A stretch of DNA of 64,000 nucleotides from contig NZ_BDBA01000016.1 in the NCBI RefSeq assembly GCF_001612745.1, forward strand, positions 44,385 through 108,384. Direction: 5' to 3'. A model generated the notes under the pieces. The model was given only the letters and a program-made list of their open reading frames with translations, was not told the DNA's origin and did not search any database. A program made the position numbers and the translations under genes. The DNA is from Nocardia amamiensis NBRC 102102 (GTDB lineage Bacteria > Actinomycetota > Actinomycetes > Mycobacteriales > Mycobacteriaceae). Shown here piece by piece: positions 16,969-27,900 of this stretch (within the stretch, counting starts at the first letter, position 1; each line of letters begins with the position of its first letter).

Positions 16969-17454
16969 TTGCCCGCCATCACAAGTACCCACCAGACCAG
17001 CTACACGGTGCGCGACGGTGGGCGCGACCTCTATACCATCCGGCCATATGGCGAGCCACCAGCTCGTCCCGCGACGAGTCTGCCTGCGTGGTCGGCCACA
17101 CTGTCGAAGTTCGCCGTGCTCCGGCGGGACTCCGAGGGATTCGTGCTCGAACATCCGACTTCTTGGTGCGTACTGCGCATCCACGACCCGCGCCTGCTCG
17201 CCCTGCTGGACGGTCTCGGAGCAGCGGATTCGGCTGTGCCTATCGGCGTCAAGGCACAGTTCGCCGACGACCTGTACTGGGGCGGGTTCTTCGTCGCGGA
17301 CTCCGATCCCGAAGAGTACACGCAGGACCTGACCGTCCGACGTGGATGTCGGTGCGGAGCGGCTGCCGGTTCGAAAACGACGAGCCACACCACCGCAGCG
17401 GATCGTTCACCGATATCCACACACGCCAGGCCAGGCCCTGGACGGATTCAGTAG
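16969..17454 (+). pseudogene. Truncated SagB/ThcOx-type dehydrogenase, N-terminal part
   Basis: The open frame is 161 codons, but only the first about 120 look native. LSKFAVLRRDSEGFVLEHPTS, VLRIHDPRLLALLDGL and DDLYWGGFFV follow the N-terminal region of actinobacterial SagB-type flavin oxidases. The remainder (from about RRGCRCGAAAG) is compositionally unlike the family, and the FMN-binding nitroreductase domain is missing. SagB/ThcOx enzymes oxidise azolines to azoles, which would fit a cluster with heterocyclisation domains. Assignment is by pattern memory. It could also be an unrelated short protein. Confidence 0.45.
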
Positions 17455-17559
17455 GTGCACCAGTTCGGCCTCCAGCTCACACGGCACCGGGTAGTGCGTT
17501 TCCCTGCAACTCGATGAGACTGCGGGGCGACAGTTACCCGGTTCGCACGGTCGGCTGGT

Positions 17560-17695
17560 CCTGCCAGCCGGAGATGACGGGCTGAGCCGAACCTGCGGTT
17601 GAGATGGTTGGGACTCGGGCTGGCTGTCGGCACTCTGCTCCCCAAGAACTTTCGACCATTCACGGGCGAGTTCAAGAAGATATCCGGACCACGCG
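17560..17695 (-). pseudogene. DUF6545 C-terminal fragment, copy 5
   Basis: Bases 17578-17685 closely match 13594-13705, the 3' end of copy 2, and encode LLELAREWSKVLGEQSAD on the minus strand. The rest of the gene is absent and the piece abuts the ABC permease gene at 17715. It marks the right edge of the duplicated array. Confidence 0.7.
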
Positions 17696-17714
17696 GTTGA
17701 GATCGGTCGCGGAG

Positions 17715-18503
17715 CTACTCGGTCTTCGTGTCGCCCGACGCGAGCCGCGCGGTACCGATCACGAAGATCGCCACGCACACCGCGCCAAAGTACAGCAGTG
17801 AACCGGTCTCGCCACCGAACAGGGTCTTGATGGTCGACATCTGGCCGACGCCGAGCTCGCCGTTCTTGAACGGAGACAGTCGCTGGAGCAGGATGCCCGG
17901 GTCACCGGGGATGAAGGTGACGAATACCTCGACGCCGAATTTCCACAGCAGCACGATCATGACCACGAGCCCCGGTTTGGGCAACAGGGCCGACAGCCCG
18001 AGGCCGAGCGCGCAGATCAGGATGGTGAAGATCGGCACGCAGATCAGCAGGCGGACGCCCGCGCCGGAGAACGCGTCGACCCTGCTCCATATCTCCGGGA
18101 ACACCCGTGGGAAGCCCCCGAGCATGATGAAGGTCGTCACCAGCGCGACCACACCGGAGATGGTGCCGAACACGATCAGTTTTGCTACCGGCAGCAGCCA
18201 GCGCCGTGCCTGGATGCCGAAGGTGGTCTCAACCGTCTTGTCGTTGAATTCGGCGCACAGCGAACTCACCCCGCCCGACATCAGGATGAACGCCGAGAAG
18301 ATCAGGATCCAGTAGGTCGAATTGTTGGTCTCCATCCCACCGCTGCCGTTGAAGGACTGCGCCTCGGTGGCTTTCGCGATACCGAGATTGATCAGCACCG
18401 GGATCAGGATCGCCAGCGGGACGACCGTGTACCACAATGAATTCCGCCAAGAGAGCTTCACCAGCTCACTGCGTACCGATCGTGCGAGGTACGTGCCGAG
18501 CAT
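17715..18503 (-). CDS. ABC-2 type transporter permease
   Basis: 262 residues with about six hydrophobic segments. N-terminal SELVKLSWRNSLWYTVVPLAILIPVLINLG and SAFILMSGGVSSLCAEFNDKTVETTFGIQARRW are the usual opening of ABC-2 permeases. Its ATG shares one base with the TGA of the ATPase gene, so the two are translationally coupled and form one transporter. Position at the downstream end of the siderophore gene run suggests export of the product or of a precursor, but it might serve another substrate. Confidence 0.85.
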   Translation of the reverse strand: MLGTYLARSVRSELVKLSWRNSLWYTVVPLAILIPVLINLGIAKATEAQSFNGSGGMETNNSTYWILIFSAFILMSGGVSSLCAEFNDKTVETTFGIQARRWLLPVAKLIVFGTISGVVALVTTFIMLGGFPRVFPEIWSRVDAFSGAGVRLLICVPIFTILICALGLGLSALLPKPGLVVMIVLLWKFGVEVFVTFIPGDPGILLQRLSPFKNGELGVGQMSTIKTLFGGETGSLLYFGAVCVAIFVIGTARLASGDTKTE

Positions 18504-19240
18504 CAGCGCTCACCCTCTCCCGCGGTGTATTCGACGCTGGTGCGGGTGAGGTCGATGTAGGCCGACTCCAACCGGCGAGGGCCCGATCCCTTGGCCACTA
18601 GTTCGTCCTTGCTCGTATCGGAGAGCACTTTTCCCTTGCCCATGACGACGATCCGGTCACCCGTGATCTCTACTTCGGTGAGATTGTGCGAGGCGATCAG
18701 CAGGCATTTGCCCTCCGCGGCCAAACCGACGACCAGGTCCCGCAACCACAGCGTGCCCTCGACGTCCAGACCGTTGGCCGGTTCGTCGAGCACCAGCGTG
18801 CGCGGATCGCCCAGCAGCGCCGACGCGATACCGAGCCGCTGCAACATGCCATAGGAGAACTTGCCGACCGAGCGGCGCGCCACCCTCTCGAGTCCGACCC
18901 GTTCGAGCGCCAGGCCGACATTCGATGCGGGCACGCCACCCAGCCGAGCCTGCCAGAGCAGATGCTGTTCGGCGGTGTGCTTGGGGTTGCGGGAGAATGC
19001 ACCGAGACTGAAACCGATCTCGCGGATCGTGTCCCGGAAGTCCAGCAGCCCGTTCCCGTTAATGACGACCGAGCCGGAACCGGCCTGCGTGAGACCCGCG
19101 ACCATGCGCATGACCGTGGTCTTGCCCGCACCGTTGGGCCCGAGCAGATAGGTGATCGAGCCCGCTCCGGCCTCGAAGCTGACGTCGTCTACGGCGATGT
19201 TCTCGCCGAAGCGTTTGGAAACGCCGCGAACGCTGATCAT
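18503..19240 (-). CDS. ABC transporter ATP-binding protein
   Basis: 245 residues starting at the MISVRGVSKRFGENIAVDDV methionine (an upstream in-frame GTG at 19276 adds 12 residues). All nucleotide-binding motifs are present: Walker A GPNGAGKTT, signature region FSYGMLQRLG (a variant of LSGGQ), Walker B TLVLDEP and the H-loop ASHNL. It is a CcmA/NatA-like ATPase for the ABC-2 permease that overlaps its stop codon. It lies 109 bases downstream of the fatty-acyl-AMP ligase in the same orientation. Confidence 0.9.
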   Translation of the reverse strand: MISVRGVSKRFGENIAVDDVSFEAGAGSITYLLGPNGAGKTTVMRMVAGLTQAGSGSVVINGNGLLDFRDTIREIGFSLGAFSRNPKHTAEQHLLWQARLGGVPASNVGLALERVGLERVARRSVGKFSYGMLQRLGIASALLGDPRTLVLDEPANGLDVEGTLWLRDLVVGLAAEGKCLLIASHNLTEVEITGDRIVVMGKGKVLSDTSKDELVAKGSGPRRLESAYIDLTRTSVEYTAGEGER

Positions 19241-19349
19241 GAGAGAAATCCTGGTAAGTGTTGCTGAGGATGCCACACCACACGACGCAGCGACTCTCCG
19301 TGTGGCCGTAGCGTTGCCGAAGAGTCGCTGCGGGTGATTCGAGGGTGGA

Positions 19350-20990
19350 TCAGGCGGGGATCAGGCTCGCCGCCGAGGAGCGGCGCAGCTTGCCGGACGG
19401 GGTTTTGGGCAGTGCGCCCTTGTGCACGACCGTAACCACCGCGGGCGCGATGCCCACGTCGTCGTAGACCGCGCGGGCAACCTCTTTGCGGATCCGCTCG
19501 CTCTCGTCGGCGTCGGCCGCCAAATCCGATTCGGCGATGACGGCGATGCCTTCTCTGGCCATATGGGGCAGCCGGACCGCCAGGGCCGCGACACTGCCGG
19601 GCCGCACACCGGAGACGACACCCGCCGCCCGCTCGACCACGGTCGGGGAGATATTGCGGCCGGCGACGATGATGACGTCCTTCTTGCGGCCGGACACCAC
19701 GACCTCACCGGTCCCCGCGACGATGTAGCCGAGATCGCCGGTGGACAGCCAACCCTCGGCGTCGTTGGCCGAGACGTAGCCGTCGGGGCCGAGGTAGCGC
19801 TTGGTCACGGCCTCGCCGCGCACCAGGATATTGCCGACATGGTCGGCGGGCAGAGTGTCGCCGTTGTCGTCGACCACCTTCAGTTCGATCCCCGGGACAG
19901 GGACGCCCAGCCGCATCATCGTGCGCGAGCGCGTGATCTCCTCGCGCAGCACGACACCGTCGGCCTCGACCCGCTCCGCGTCGATGACGTCCACCGTGTA
20001 CCGCTCGGCGGCGGCGGTGTACGACACCGCGAGCGTGGTCTCGGCCATGCCGTAGGCGGGCATCAGCGCTTCCGGCCGGAAGCCGAAACGCGCGGCCTCG
20101 CCGACGAACTCCTCCAGCGTGCTCTCGTCGACGGCCTCCGCGCCGTTGACCGCGACGCGCATGGACGACAGGTCGTAGGCACCGTCGGCTGCCCGGCGCA
20201 ACCGGCGGGCGAGCAGAGAATAGGCGAAATTAGGTGCTGCGGTGAGGGTTCCACCGAATCGGGTGATGAGCTCCGCCCACGACAGCGGGTTCCCGAGAAA
20301 GCCGAGCGGTGTGATGATGACCGCCGTTGCCTGCGCGAACATCGGCGTCAACAACATGCCGACCATACCCATGTCGTGGTACAGCGGCAGCCAGCTCACG
20401 ACCACCTCGTCGGCCGTGACTCCGGCCGCCGCGACCATCGCCACCTGGTTCTGATGCAGATTCGCGTACGAGATCGCGACCGCCTTCGGCACGCCCGTTG
20501 TGCCGGAGGTCAGTTGGAGGATCGCGATATCCTCCTCATCGGCGGGCACATGCCGCAGTTCCTCGGACCGGTCGGCCAGTTCGTTGATCGACACGAACGG
20601 AACACCGATATCCAAACCCCGCACTGCCTCGGCGAACGGTGCCCCGACCACCACAACGCGAGCGTTCAGCATCTCGATCACCGCGCGCGTATCCGTCACC
20701 CAGGTCTCGAGATTGGTGCGTGGGGTGGGCTGGTGCAGCATCGTGAAAGCCCCGCCGCGCATCCAGATCGCCTGCACGGTCACCGCGACGTCGCCGGGGG
20801 TACCCACGAGGATGGCGACCGAGTCGCCCGGCACCACACCAGCTTCGGCCAGACCGCACGCGACCCGGCCCGCCACCGACCGCACCTGAGACCAGGATCG
20901 AAACGCCAGATCCGACGACTCGATACCGGTCCACAGGCCGTTCACTTCGGAAACATGCTGCTCGAAAAGCAACTCGGTAATTCTGCTCAT
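19350..20990 (-). CDS. Fatty-acyl-AMP ligase (MbtM/FadD33-like)
   Basis: About 546 residues from the MSRITELLF methionine. ANL-superfamily motifs are intact: LQLTSGTTGVPKAV (P-loop), YGMAETTLAVSYT (A5), WLSTGDLGYI (A7), SGRKKDVIIVAGRN and the C-terminal catalytic lysine region LPKTPSGKLRR. The GMAETTL form and the neighbourhood point to the FAAL group, which loads fatty acids as acyl-AMP onto an ACP. In mycobactin synthesis MbtM does this for the lipid side chain of the hydroxylysine. The ACP at 30713-30964 and the dehydrogenase at 22375-23526 complete the analogous lipid-tail set. Confidence 0.85.
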   Translation of the reverse strand: MSRITELLFEQHVSEVNGLWTGIESSDLAFRSWSQVRSVAGRVACGLAEAGVVPGDSVAILVGTPGDVAVTVQAIWMRGGAFTMLHQPTPRTNLETWVTDTRAVIEMLNARVVVVGAPFAEAVRGLDIGVPFVSINELADRSEELRHVPADEEDIAILQLTSGTTGVPKAVAISYANLHQNQVAMVAAAGVTADEVVVSWLPLYHDMGMVGMLLTPMFAQATAVIITPLGFLGNPLSWAELITRFGGTLTAAPNFAYSLLARRLRRAADGAYDLSSMRVAVNGAEAVDESTLEEFVGEAARFGFRPEALMPAYGMAETTLAVSYTAAAERYTVDVIDAERVEADGVVLREEITRSRTMMRLGVPVPGIELKVVDDNGDTLPADHVGNILVRGEAVTKRYLGPDGYVSANDAEGWLSTGDLGYIVAGTGEVVVSGRKKDVIIVAGRNISPTVVERAAGVVSGVRPGSVAALAVRLPHMAREGIAVIAESDLAADADESERIRKEVARAVYDDVGIAPAVVTVVHKGALPKTPSGKLRRSSAASLIPA

Positions 20991-21097
20991 TGGTATTCCA
21001 TTTTCTTCCCGCACGCCTGTTGCGCAGCACGCACCGCGGCATCGAATCGGAGTCGGTTCCGGCTATCCATTCCGTCGACGCCGGGACACGGCCGCGG

Positions 21098-22378
21098 TCA
21101 TTCCGGTGTAGCTGTTTCGCGAAGCATCCGGTCGAAATGCTCTACGAAGGTGTCGGCGTACCCCACCGGCAGTGCGGCGGGATCGGTAACAATGCCGAAC
21201 GATGTCTTGCTGCCCAGGATCAGCACAGTCACCGACAGCGAATAGCCGGCCAGTGGTGAGAACGGGGTCAATTCCGCGATCGGCTTTCCGAGCACAGCAC
21301 GAATCCGCGAGAAACCGGGGTTCAACCCAACATGGATGTCCGGGCTCATATGCGCCATGGCCGCAACCGCGATCGCCCGCTGCAACGCCCACGGCAAGCC
21401 GGGCGCGGTGGCGGGGGCCGCGGTCGCCAGCTCGGGACGGCGCTGCTCGATGGTGGCCAGCTCCGACCGGGTCCGCTCGATCTGGCGAGCCAGATCGGTC
21501 TCGTTGCCGAGCAGGTTGAGCGGGGAGACCAGTACCGCGTTGCCGGTGTGGCGGAAGGCCGGATCGTTGGTGACAGGCAGCGTCACCCGGATGATTTCGG
21601 CCGGTGTCGTGGTGGCGGGCGGCGCGATGCTCGCGGTGCGGCCGATCGCGGCGAGCACGAACTCATGCACGGTCGCGCCATTCTTCTTGGCGGCGCGGCG
21701 CAGGTCGCGGGTGGACGCGCTGTAAAGGGCGTACTCGCGTTTGCCGGTCTTGGTGAGCTTCGGCCAGCCGCGGCTGTTGCGGCCTGCGGCCCACTGCTCG
21801 TTGAACGCGGCCTTGGACTCTTTCAGCACCTCGGGGTCGACGGCCGGGGTGCGGAAACGCGGACTGGTCGCGAACCGCTCGAATTCGGTGAGTTCTTCCG
21901 GCGTACCGTCGGCCAGCAGCCCGGCGAAGGCCGCACCCGCGATGCCGTCGGATACGGCGTGGTGCACGCGCAGCAGGAAGAACTGGGAGCCGTCACCGCT
22001 GGGGGTGAACATGGTGATGTGCCACATCGGCTCTGGCCGGGGCAGCGGCGTCTCCAGCAGGGTCGCCACCCGTTTGCGCAGATCGGCCTCGTCGGCGTAG
22101 TCGACTGCCGTGAGATGCCGGTCCACATCGACCTTTTCCGCCAGCACCACCTGCGGCTTGCGCCAGCGCCCGTTCAGGATGCCGATGCGGAATAGCTCGA
22201 ACAGCTCGCTGCGCTCACGCACCCGCTCGCGCACATCCGCGACCGCCAACTGCGGGCCGCCAGTCGCCAGCTCCAGCAGCAGCGACCAGTGCATCGGCCG
22301 ACTCTCGCTATCCAGGTGCAGGTAAGTGTGATCCGACGGCGTCAGCTCGGTGACGGCGGACGTGATCTGGGTACTCAT
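21098..22378 (-). CDS. WS/DGAT-family (wax ester synthase-like) acyltransferase
   Basis: 426 residues from ATG 22376-22378, which overlaps the stop of the acyl-CoA dehydrogenase (ATGA). The catalytic motif HHAVSDG lies in [15 protein letters not shown], and the N-terminal [19 protein letters not shown] is typical of WS/DGAT proteins. The C-terminal part has [13 protein letters not shown] and the [13 protein letters not shown] block. These enzymes move acyl groups from acyl-CoA to alcohols. Inside a siderophore operon the acceptor is more likely a siderophore intermediate than a storage lipid. This is inference, and no such gene is part of the classical mycobactin set. Confidence 0.75.
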   Translation of the reverse strand: MSTQITSAVTELTPSDHTYLHLDSESRPMHWSLLLELATGGPQLAVADVRERVRERSELFELFRIGILNGRWRKPQVVLAEKVDVDRHLTAVDYADEADLRKRVATLLETPLPRPEPMWHITMFTPSGDGSQFFLLRVHHAVSDGIAGAAFAGLLADGTPEELTEFERFATSPRFRTPAVDPEVLKESKAAFNEQWAAGRNSRGWPKLTKTGKREYALYSASTRDLRRAAKKNGATVHEFVLAAIGRTASIAPPATTTPAEIIRVTLPVTNDPAFRHTGNAVLVSPLNLLGNETDLARQIERTRSELATIEQRRPELATAAPATAPGLPWALQRAIAVAAMAHMSPDIHVGLNPGFSRIRAVLGKPIAELTPFSPLAGYSLSVTVLILGSKTSFGIVTDPAALPVGYADTFVEHFDRMLRETATPE

Positions 22379-23526
22379 GACTGTTCCACCTTCGCCATCA
22401 TTTGCGCGTAGCGCTCGTTGTCGGGCTTCATGGCCGCCGCGACCAGCTCCCACAGCACCTCGTCGGCGCCGCCGCCGACGCGGGCCAGCTTCATGTCCCG
22501 GTACCAGCGTTCGAACGGCAAGCCGACTTGTAAATAGCCGATGCCGCCGAAGATGTGCAGGCACTCCGAGACGACTTCTTCGCCGAGTTTCGCGGCGGTC
22601 GCTTTCAGCGCGGCGGCCGTGCGCAGGTTGATCTTGCCTTCGGCGGCAACACCGGCCAGTGCGTAGCGCAGCAGGTCGACGCGCGATTGCAGATCCGCGA
22701 TCCGCAGCCGCAACGCCTGGTGGTCGTATAGGCGCTTGCCGAACTGGACACGGTTGTACATCCGGGCCAGGGTGACGCCGAGCATCACCTCACACGATGC
22801 GGCGATCTGACCGGCCACCGAATAGCGCTCATGGGCCAGGCCCCAGCTGATGACCGCGAGCCCGGTCGCGGGGCGCGCGATGAGCGCCTCTTCCGGGATC
22901 CAGGTGTCGATCGTCACCGGCGCGGTATCCAGCGGGCCCGCGCCCAGCTTCTCGTACGGTGTGCCGACCTGCACCTGCGAGGTGGGTACTGCCGCGAGCG
23001 CGACATTGCCCGCGTCGCCCGCCGAGCCGCTGGTGGCGCTGCGGGCGACGATCAAGATGTAGTCCGCGATCGGCGAGAGCGACACGAACTTCTTGTGCCC
23101 CACCACCCGGTAGCCGTCGCCTTCCGGCTCGATCATGGTCTGCGCGTTCTGCAGATCCGAGCCGCCCGACTCCTCGGAGGCGCCGATGCACAGCACTTTC
23201 TCCACGGCGATGCTCTCATCGGCGAGGTTGCGCAGGAAGTCGTTGCGCCCGAAGCGGCGCAGGATCGCGATCGCCGAATCGTGCAGGCTGACACCGACTC
23301 CGATGGCCGCCGAGCCGAGCGCGCCCAGCTGGTAGGCCAGCGCGAAGTGGTGCTCGAGCTCGGTGATCTTGCGATCCTCCCACTTACGTGCGAACACCCC
23401 GGCGGCGCCCAGGTGCTCGAGCAGTTGGCGCGGAAACTTCTTGTCCAGCTCGGCCTGCTCGGTCCAGGCGACCACGTGGTCGTCGAACGCCTTGACGAGT
23501 ACCTCTTGATATGAAATGTCGGTCAC
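22375..23526 (-). CDS. Acyl-CoA/ACP dehydrogenase (MbtN/FadE14-like)
   Basis: 383 residues starting with GTG 23524-23526. The acyl-CoA dehydrogenase fold is complete: [11 protein letters not shown] (flavin/substrate loop, typically TEPxxGSD), [31 protein letters not shown] and [22 protein letters not shown]. The neighbourhood matches MbtN (FadE14), which introduces the alpha-beta double bond into the ACP-bound mycobactin acyl chain. It overlaps the condensation gene upstream and the WS/DGAT gene downstream, so expression is tightly coupled. Confidence 0.85.
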   Translation of the reverse strand: MTDISYQEVLVKAFDDHVVAWTEQAELDKKFPRQLLEHLGAAGVFARKWEDRKITELEHHFALAYQLGALGSAAIGVGVSLHDSAIAILRRFGRNDFLRNLADESIAVEKVLCIGASEESGGSDLQNAQTMIEPEGDGYRVVGHKKFVSLSPIADYILIVARSATSGSAGDAGNVALAAVPTSQVQVGTPYEKLGAGPLDTAPVTIDTWIPEEALIARPATGLAVISWGLAHERYSVAGQIAASCEVMLGVTLARMYNRVQFGKRLYDHQALRLRIADLQSRVDLLRYALAGVAAEGKINLRTAAALKATAAKLGEEVVSECLHIFGGIGYLQVGLPFERWYRDMKLARVGGGADEVLWELVAAAMKPDNERYAQMMAKVEQS

Positions 23527-24923
23527 TGCTCGAGCTCTCTGTCCTGTCCGTCCGCGGTCGCGAGGACCCGATCGAGTTCCTCATGGATGCGTGTCACGGT
23601 CTGCTCGTCGAAAAGATCGATCTGATAGGCGATCTGTACATCGGTGTGGTCGGCGTGTAGGAACGCTTCCACGGTCAGCGGGAGCAGGGCGTATCCCTTC
23701 TCCGCAAGTTCCCAGGTGGTCGTGCAGCCGGGGAGCTGTGGGCCGTCGATCTTCTGCTCCAGGAACAGCACCAGCGATTCGTACGGCCTGGCCGGTCCTC
23801 CGACCTGTCGCGCCGCCTCGGCGATGCGGTCGTAGGGGAAGTTCCGGTGGCCGAACGCGGCGTCGGTGACCGCGCGAACGTGCGCGACCAGATCGGCGAA
23901 GGAGGCGTCGTCGGCGCCGATACGCAGCGCGATGGAATTGCTGAAATTGCCGATCAGCGACTCCATCCCGAATTCCTCGCGATTGGCGACCGCGGTACCG
24001 ATGAGAATATCGCGCTGACCGGTGATCCGGTGCAGCGTCAGGTAATACGCGGCGAGGAACACCGAGAACGCTGGAGTGCGCAGGGTCGTGCTCAGCGCGC
24101 GCAGATTCTTGTCGGCCGCCGTGCTCAGCGTGCGATCGGAACGACCGCCGCGTTCGGAGACGATATCCGGCTGCCGGTCGTACGGCAGGCGCAGCGGTTC
24201 GAGTCCGCCGAATTGCCGCTCCCAGAAACGGATATCGTCGGCGTGGTCGGTCTCGACGAACCGATTCTGTTCCCACTCGGCGAAATCGGCGACCTGCAAC
24301 GACAGCGGTGCGAAATCCAGTTCCGAACCCGGCCGTTCCTTCGCGCGCACATAGGCGCGTTCCAGATCCCGCGAGAGGACGGGCAGAGTCATACCGTCCC
24401 AGGCGATGTGCTGTAGCGCCATGACCACGGCGGTTTTCGGTTGTCCCGAATCGTCCGGCGGCAGCTTCACGAAGGTCAGCCGCAGTGACGATTCGGCCGC
24501 GAGATCGAAGGACTCGGTGCCGGCGGCGGCCATCACGGCGCGCAACCGCGCGCCAGCTGCGGGCTCGTCACGCAGATCCAGCGACTCGACGCGCGGCGGC
24601 AGATCCTTGTGAATGCGCTGGTACGGTGTGCCATCCGGGTCCGCGTGATAGGTGGTGCGCAGCACTTCGTGCCTGCGGACCAGGGCGAGGAACGCGCGGC
24701 GCAACGCGGGCCCGTCCACTTCGCCGGTGAAAGTGAAGGCGAGGCAGAGATTGTGGGCCGTGCTTTCCGGTGTTTGCCGCTGGTACGCCCACACAGTGCG
24801 CTGGGCGAACGACAGCGGTGCCCGGCCCCGATCGCGCCGGGTCGCCACGCCTGCCGCGGCCGCGATGCCCACATCGCTGAGCCGGGCCCGCATGGCGGCC
24901 TGAAGATCCTCTAATGACGCCAC
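23523..24923 (-). CDS. Free-standing NRPS condensation-domain protein
   Basis: About 466 residues from GTG 24921-24923 with GAGGGA upstream. One condensation domain fills the protein: [14 protein letters not shown] (C1), [11 protein letters not shown] (C2), the active-site motif in [38 protein letters not shown] (C5) and YDRIAEA. The usual first histidine of HHxxxDG is replaced by glutamine, while the catalytic second histidine is kept. Such stand-alone C domains join a carrier-bound acyl group to an amine in trans. Here it would suit joining the aryl-oxazoline unit to a diamine, by inference. It begins 20 bases after the NRPS stop. Confidence 0.85.
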   Translation of the reverse strand: MASLEDLQAAMRARLSDVGIAAAAGVATRRDRGRAPLSFAQRTVWAYQRQTPESTAHNLCLAFTFTGEVDGPALRRAFLALVRRHEVLRTTYHADPDGTPYQRIHKDLPPRVESLDLRDEPAAGARLRAVMAAAGTESFDLAAESSLRLTFVKLPPDDSGQPKTAVVMALQHIAWDGMTLPVLSRDLERAYVRAKERPGSELDFAPLSLQVADFAEWEQNRFVETDHADDIRFWERQFGGLEPLRLPYDRQPDIVSERGGRSDRTLSTAADKNLRALSTTLRTPAFSVFLAAYYLTLHRITGQRDILIGTAVANREEFGMESLIGNFSNSIALRIGADDASFADLVAHVRAVTDAAFGHRNFPYDRIAEAARQVGGPARPYESLVLFLEQKIDGPQLPGCTTTWELAEKGYALLPLTVEAFLHADHTDVQIAYQIDLFDEQTVTRIHEELDRVLATADGQDRELEQ

Positions 24924-24942
24924 TTCGATCGTCCCTCGCCGA

Positions 24943-27900
24943 TCAGACGCGTGCCGCGGCCAGATCGGCCGACGGGTCGGGAATTCCAGCGACCTCCAAC
25001 AGGATTCGTGCCACCTGGGTGAGCTGGCCCGGCACCTGCTCGCGTTCGACGAGCCGGGCCGCGAAACCGCGCACCGTCTTCGCGCCGAACACATCGGTGA
25101 CGCCCACGCCGTCGACGGCCAGCAGTCCGCGCACGTTCGCCACGAATGTGGTGGCCAGGATCGAGTTGGCGCCCGCATCGAAGAAGTCGGTAGTCACGCC
25201 GATCCGCTCGATGTCGAGCACCTGCGCGGCGATGTAGGCGACCGCTGCCTCCAGCGCGGTCTCCGGCGCCACGTACTCGACCTCGGCACGCCCCTGGGCC
25301 GCGCGCTCGAGCACCGCGCGGATGGCCGCGCGGTCGATCTTGCCGTTGCTGGTGAGCGGTACCTGCTCCAGGAAGTGGAGGACGTCGGGGACCATGTACT
25401 CCGGCAGCAGCTCGGCCAGGGCGGCGGCCACCGCGACGGTGTCGACCACTTGCCCGGACTCGGCGCCCACCGCGGCCAAGCTCAGCCGTCCGAAGACGAC
25501 CGCCGCCACCGCCTCTCCGACCTCGGGCAGGGTCTTGGCGGCGGCCTCCACCTCACCCAGTTCGACGCGGTAGCCACGGATCTTCACCTGATGGTCGGCC
25601 CGGCCGAGGAAGTCGATGGTGCCGCCGGGCAGATAGCGCGCCAGATCGCCGGTGCGGTACCAGCGGATGTCGTTCGCCGTGACGAACCAGTCGGCGGTGC
25701 GCTCGGGATCGCCGCGGTAGCCGTCGGCCACGCTGACGCCGCCGATCCACAGCTCACCGGTGACCCAGTCGGGAGCGTCCTCGCCGCGCTCGTTCACCAC
25801 GCGGCAGTGCACACCGGACAGCGGGCGGCCGTACGGTACGGCGGTCCACTCGGCGGGGAACTCGTCGGTGACCTCGTACACGGTGGAGTGGATCGCGGTT
25901 TCGGTGGTGCCGCCCAGACCGGCAAAGCGCAGTCCGGGAACCTGAGCCCGGATCCGAGCAGCCACCCCCGCATCCACGCGGTCGCCGCCCGTGATCACCA
26001 CGCGCAGGGTGCGTAACTGCTCGGCGGTTGCGGAATCGAGCAGCATGCCGATCAGGGCGGGCGCGCAGTTGAGCACCGAAACCCGGTGCGCCGCGATGAG
26101 TTCCGCCCAGGACGCACCGTCACGCATCTTGTCAGCGTCGATACAGACCACCGCGCCGCCGAGCGCGAGCGGGCTGAACATGTCGAACACCGACAGGTCG
26201 AACTCCAACGCTGACAGGCCGATGGTGCGGTCGTCGGCGTGCAGCGCGAATTCCTCGGCGATCGCGTCGATGGTGTTGGCGGCCGCGCGGTGGCTGACCT
26301 CGACACCCTTCGGTTCGCCGGTGGACCCGGAGGTGAACAGCACGTAGGCGAGGGCGTCGGGAGCAGGCACGACGGCCCGCTCGGCGCGCGGGCCGGAGAC
26401 GGACTCGTCGAAGACGATCCGCTCGATATCCTTGGGCACGTCGACCGCCGCACCGGTGATCACGGCACGAACCAGGCCGCGCGCGAGGATGCGGTCGCGG
26501 CGGGCGACCGGCTGATCGGTGCCAACCGGCAGGTACACCGCGCCCGCGGCGAGGACGCCGAGCACGGAGATCACCTGCTGATGACCCTTGTGCACGATAA
26601 CGGCGACGGTGTCGCCGTGATTCACGCCCGCGGTGGTCAGCGCCTTCGCCAGCGACAAAGCCTGCTCGGCGACCGCGCCGTAGGTCAGTTCCTCGCCCTG
26701 CGACGTCACGACGGCGACGCGCTCCGGCTGACATACCGCGCGCTCGAAGAAATCCGCGTGCAGGCTGCGTGGCGCGATGGACGCCGACGTGGTCTCGACT
26801 GCCCCCCGCGCGGAGAGCTGCTCGGCGGGCAACGCGATGGACAGCGGAGCGTTCCAGTCGGCCTCGGGCGCCAGCAGGCTGTCGAGCAGCACCCGGAACT
26901 CGGCGAACATCGACTCCATGACGCCCTCGGGCAGGGCGTCGCGGCGGGTGTCCCAGTTCACCAGCAGTCCGCCGCCGACCTCGGCCACCTGGGCGTCCAG
27001 ATCGACCTGCGGGCCCTGCGACAGGATCCACACCGGGCTGCCGAACAGTCGCGTCACGCGCTCGGAGAACAGCTCACCGAGCCCGAGGCCGGAGGTGAAC
27101 ACCACCGACGGCGTCACCGCCGAGCCGTGCAGCTTGCCCAAATCGCGCAGCACGTCGAGACCTTCGTAGGTCGCGTTCGCCGCACAGCTGTGCAGCTCGC
27201 GCTGCAAGCGGCGAGCGCGCGCCAGCAGCGATTCGCTCTCGCGCGCGTCGACGTCGACCAGCACCGAGTTGGTGAAATCGCCGACCACCTGGTCGATCTC
27301 GTCGTGCACCGGCTCCCGGTTGAACAGCGGCAGATTCAGCAGGAACCGCTGCCGCGCCGACCAGCGCGCGATCACCTCGGAGAACACCGCGGCCAGCGTC
27401 ACCGCAGGGGTGAGGCCATGGCCGTGGGCCAGGGCGTACAGTCGCGTCTTGCCTTCCGGCTCGAGCCAGTGATGGAAGCGCACGCTTCGCGACTGGTCGG
27501 CGCGACGGGCTTCCGGGATCGTCGGCAGTTCGGCGGTTCCGGGCAGGCTCGGCAGCTTCTCGGTCCACCAATGACGAGCGGCCTCGTGCTCATCGGCCGG
27601 GATGCGGTCGCCGCGCTCGGCCAGGTACTGCCGGAAGCTGTAGCCGACCGGCGCCAGCGCCGCGTCGGACTCGTAGGCGGCGGCGAGATCGTCGAGGATG
27701 CGCCGGTAGCTCATGGCGTCGGCGGCGAGCATGTCGACGTCCAAGTGCAGGCGGTGCTTACCGCCGGGCAGCAGGGTGAGCACGAACTCGACCACCCGGC
27801 CCGCTGCCACGTCCAGCAGCTGGTGGCTCATCCGGTCGCGCATGCGCTCGAGTTCGGCGTCCGCGTCGGCGTCGTCGCGCAGGTCCACCACGCGGTACAC

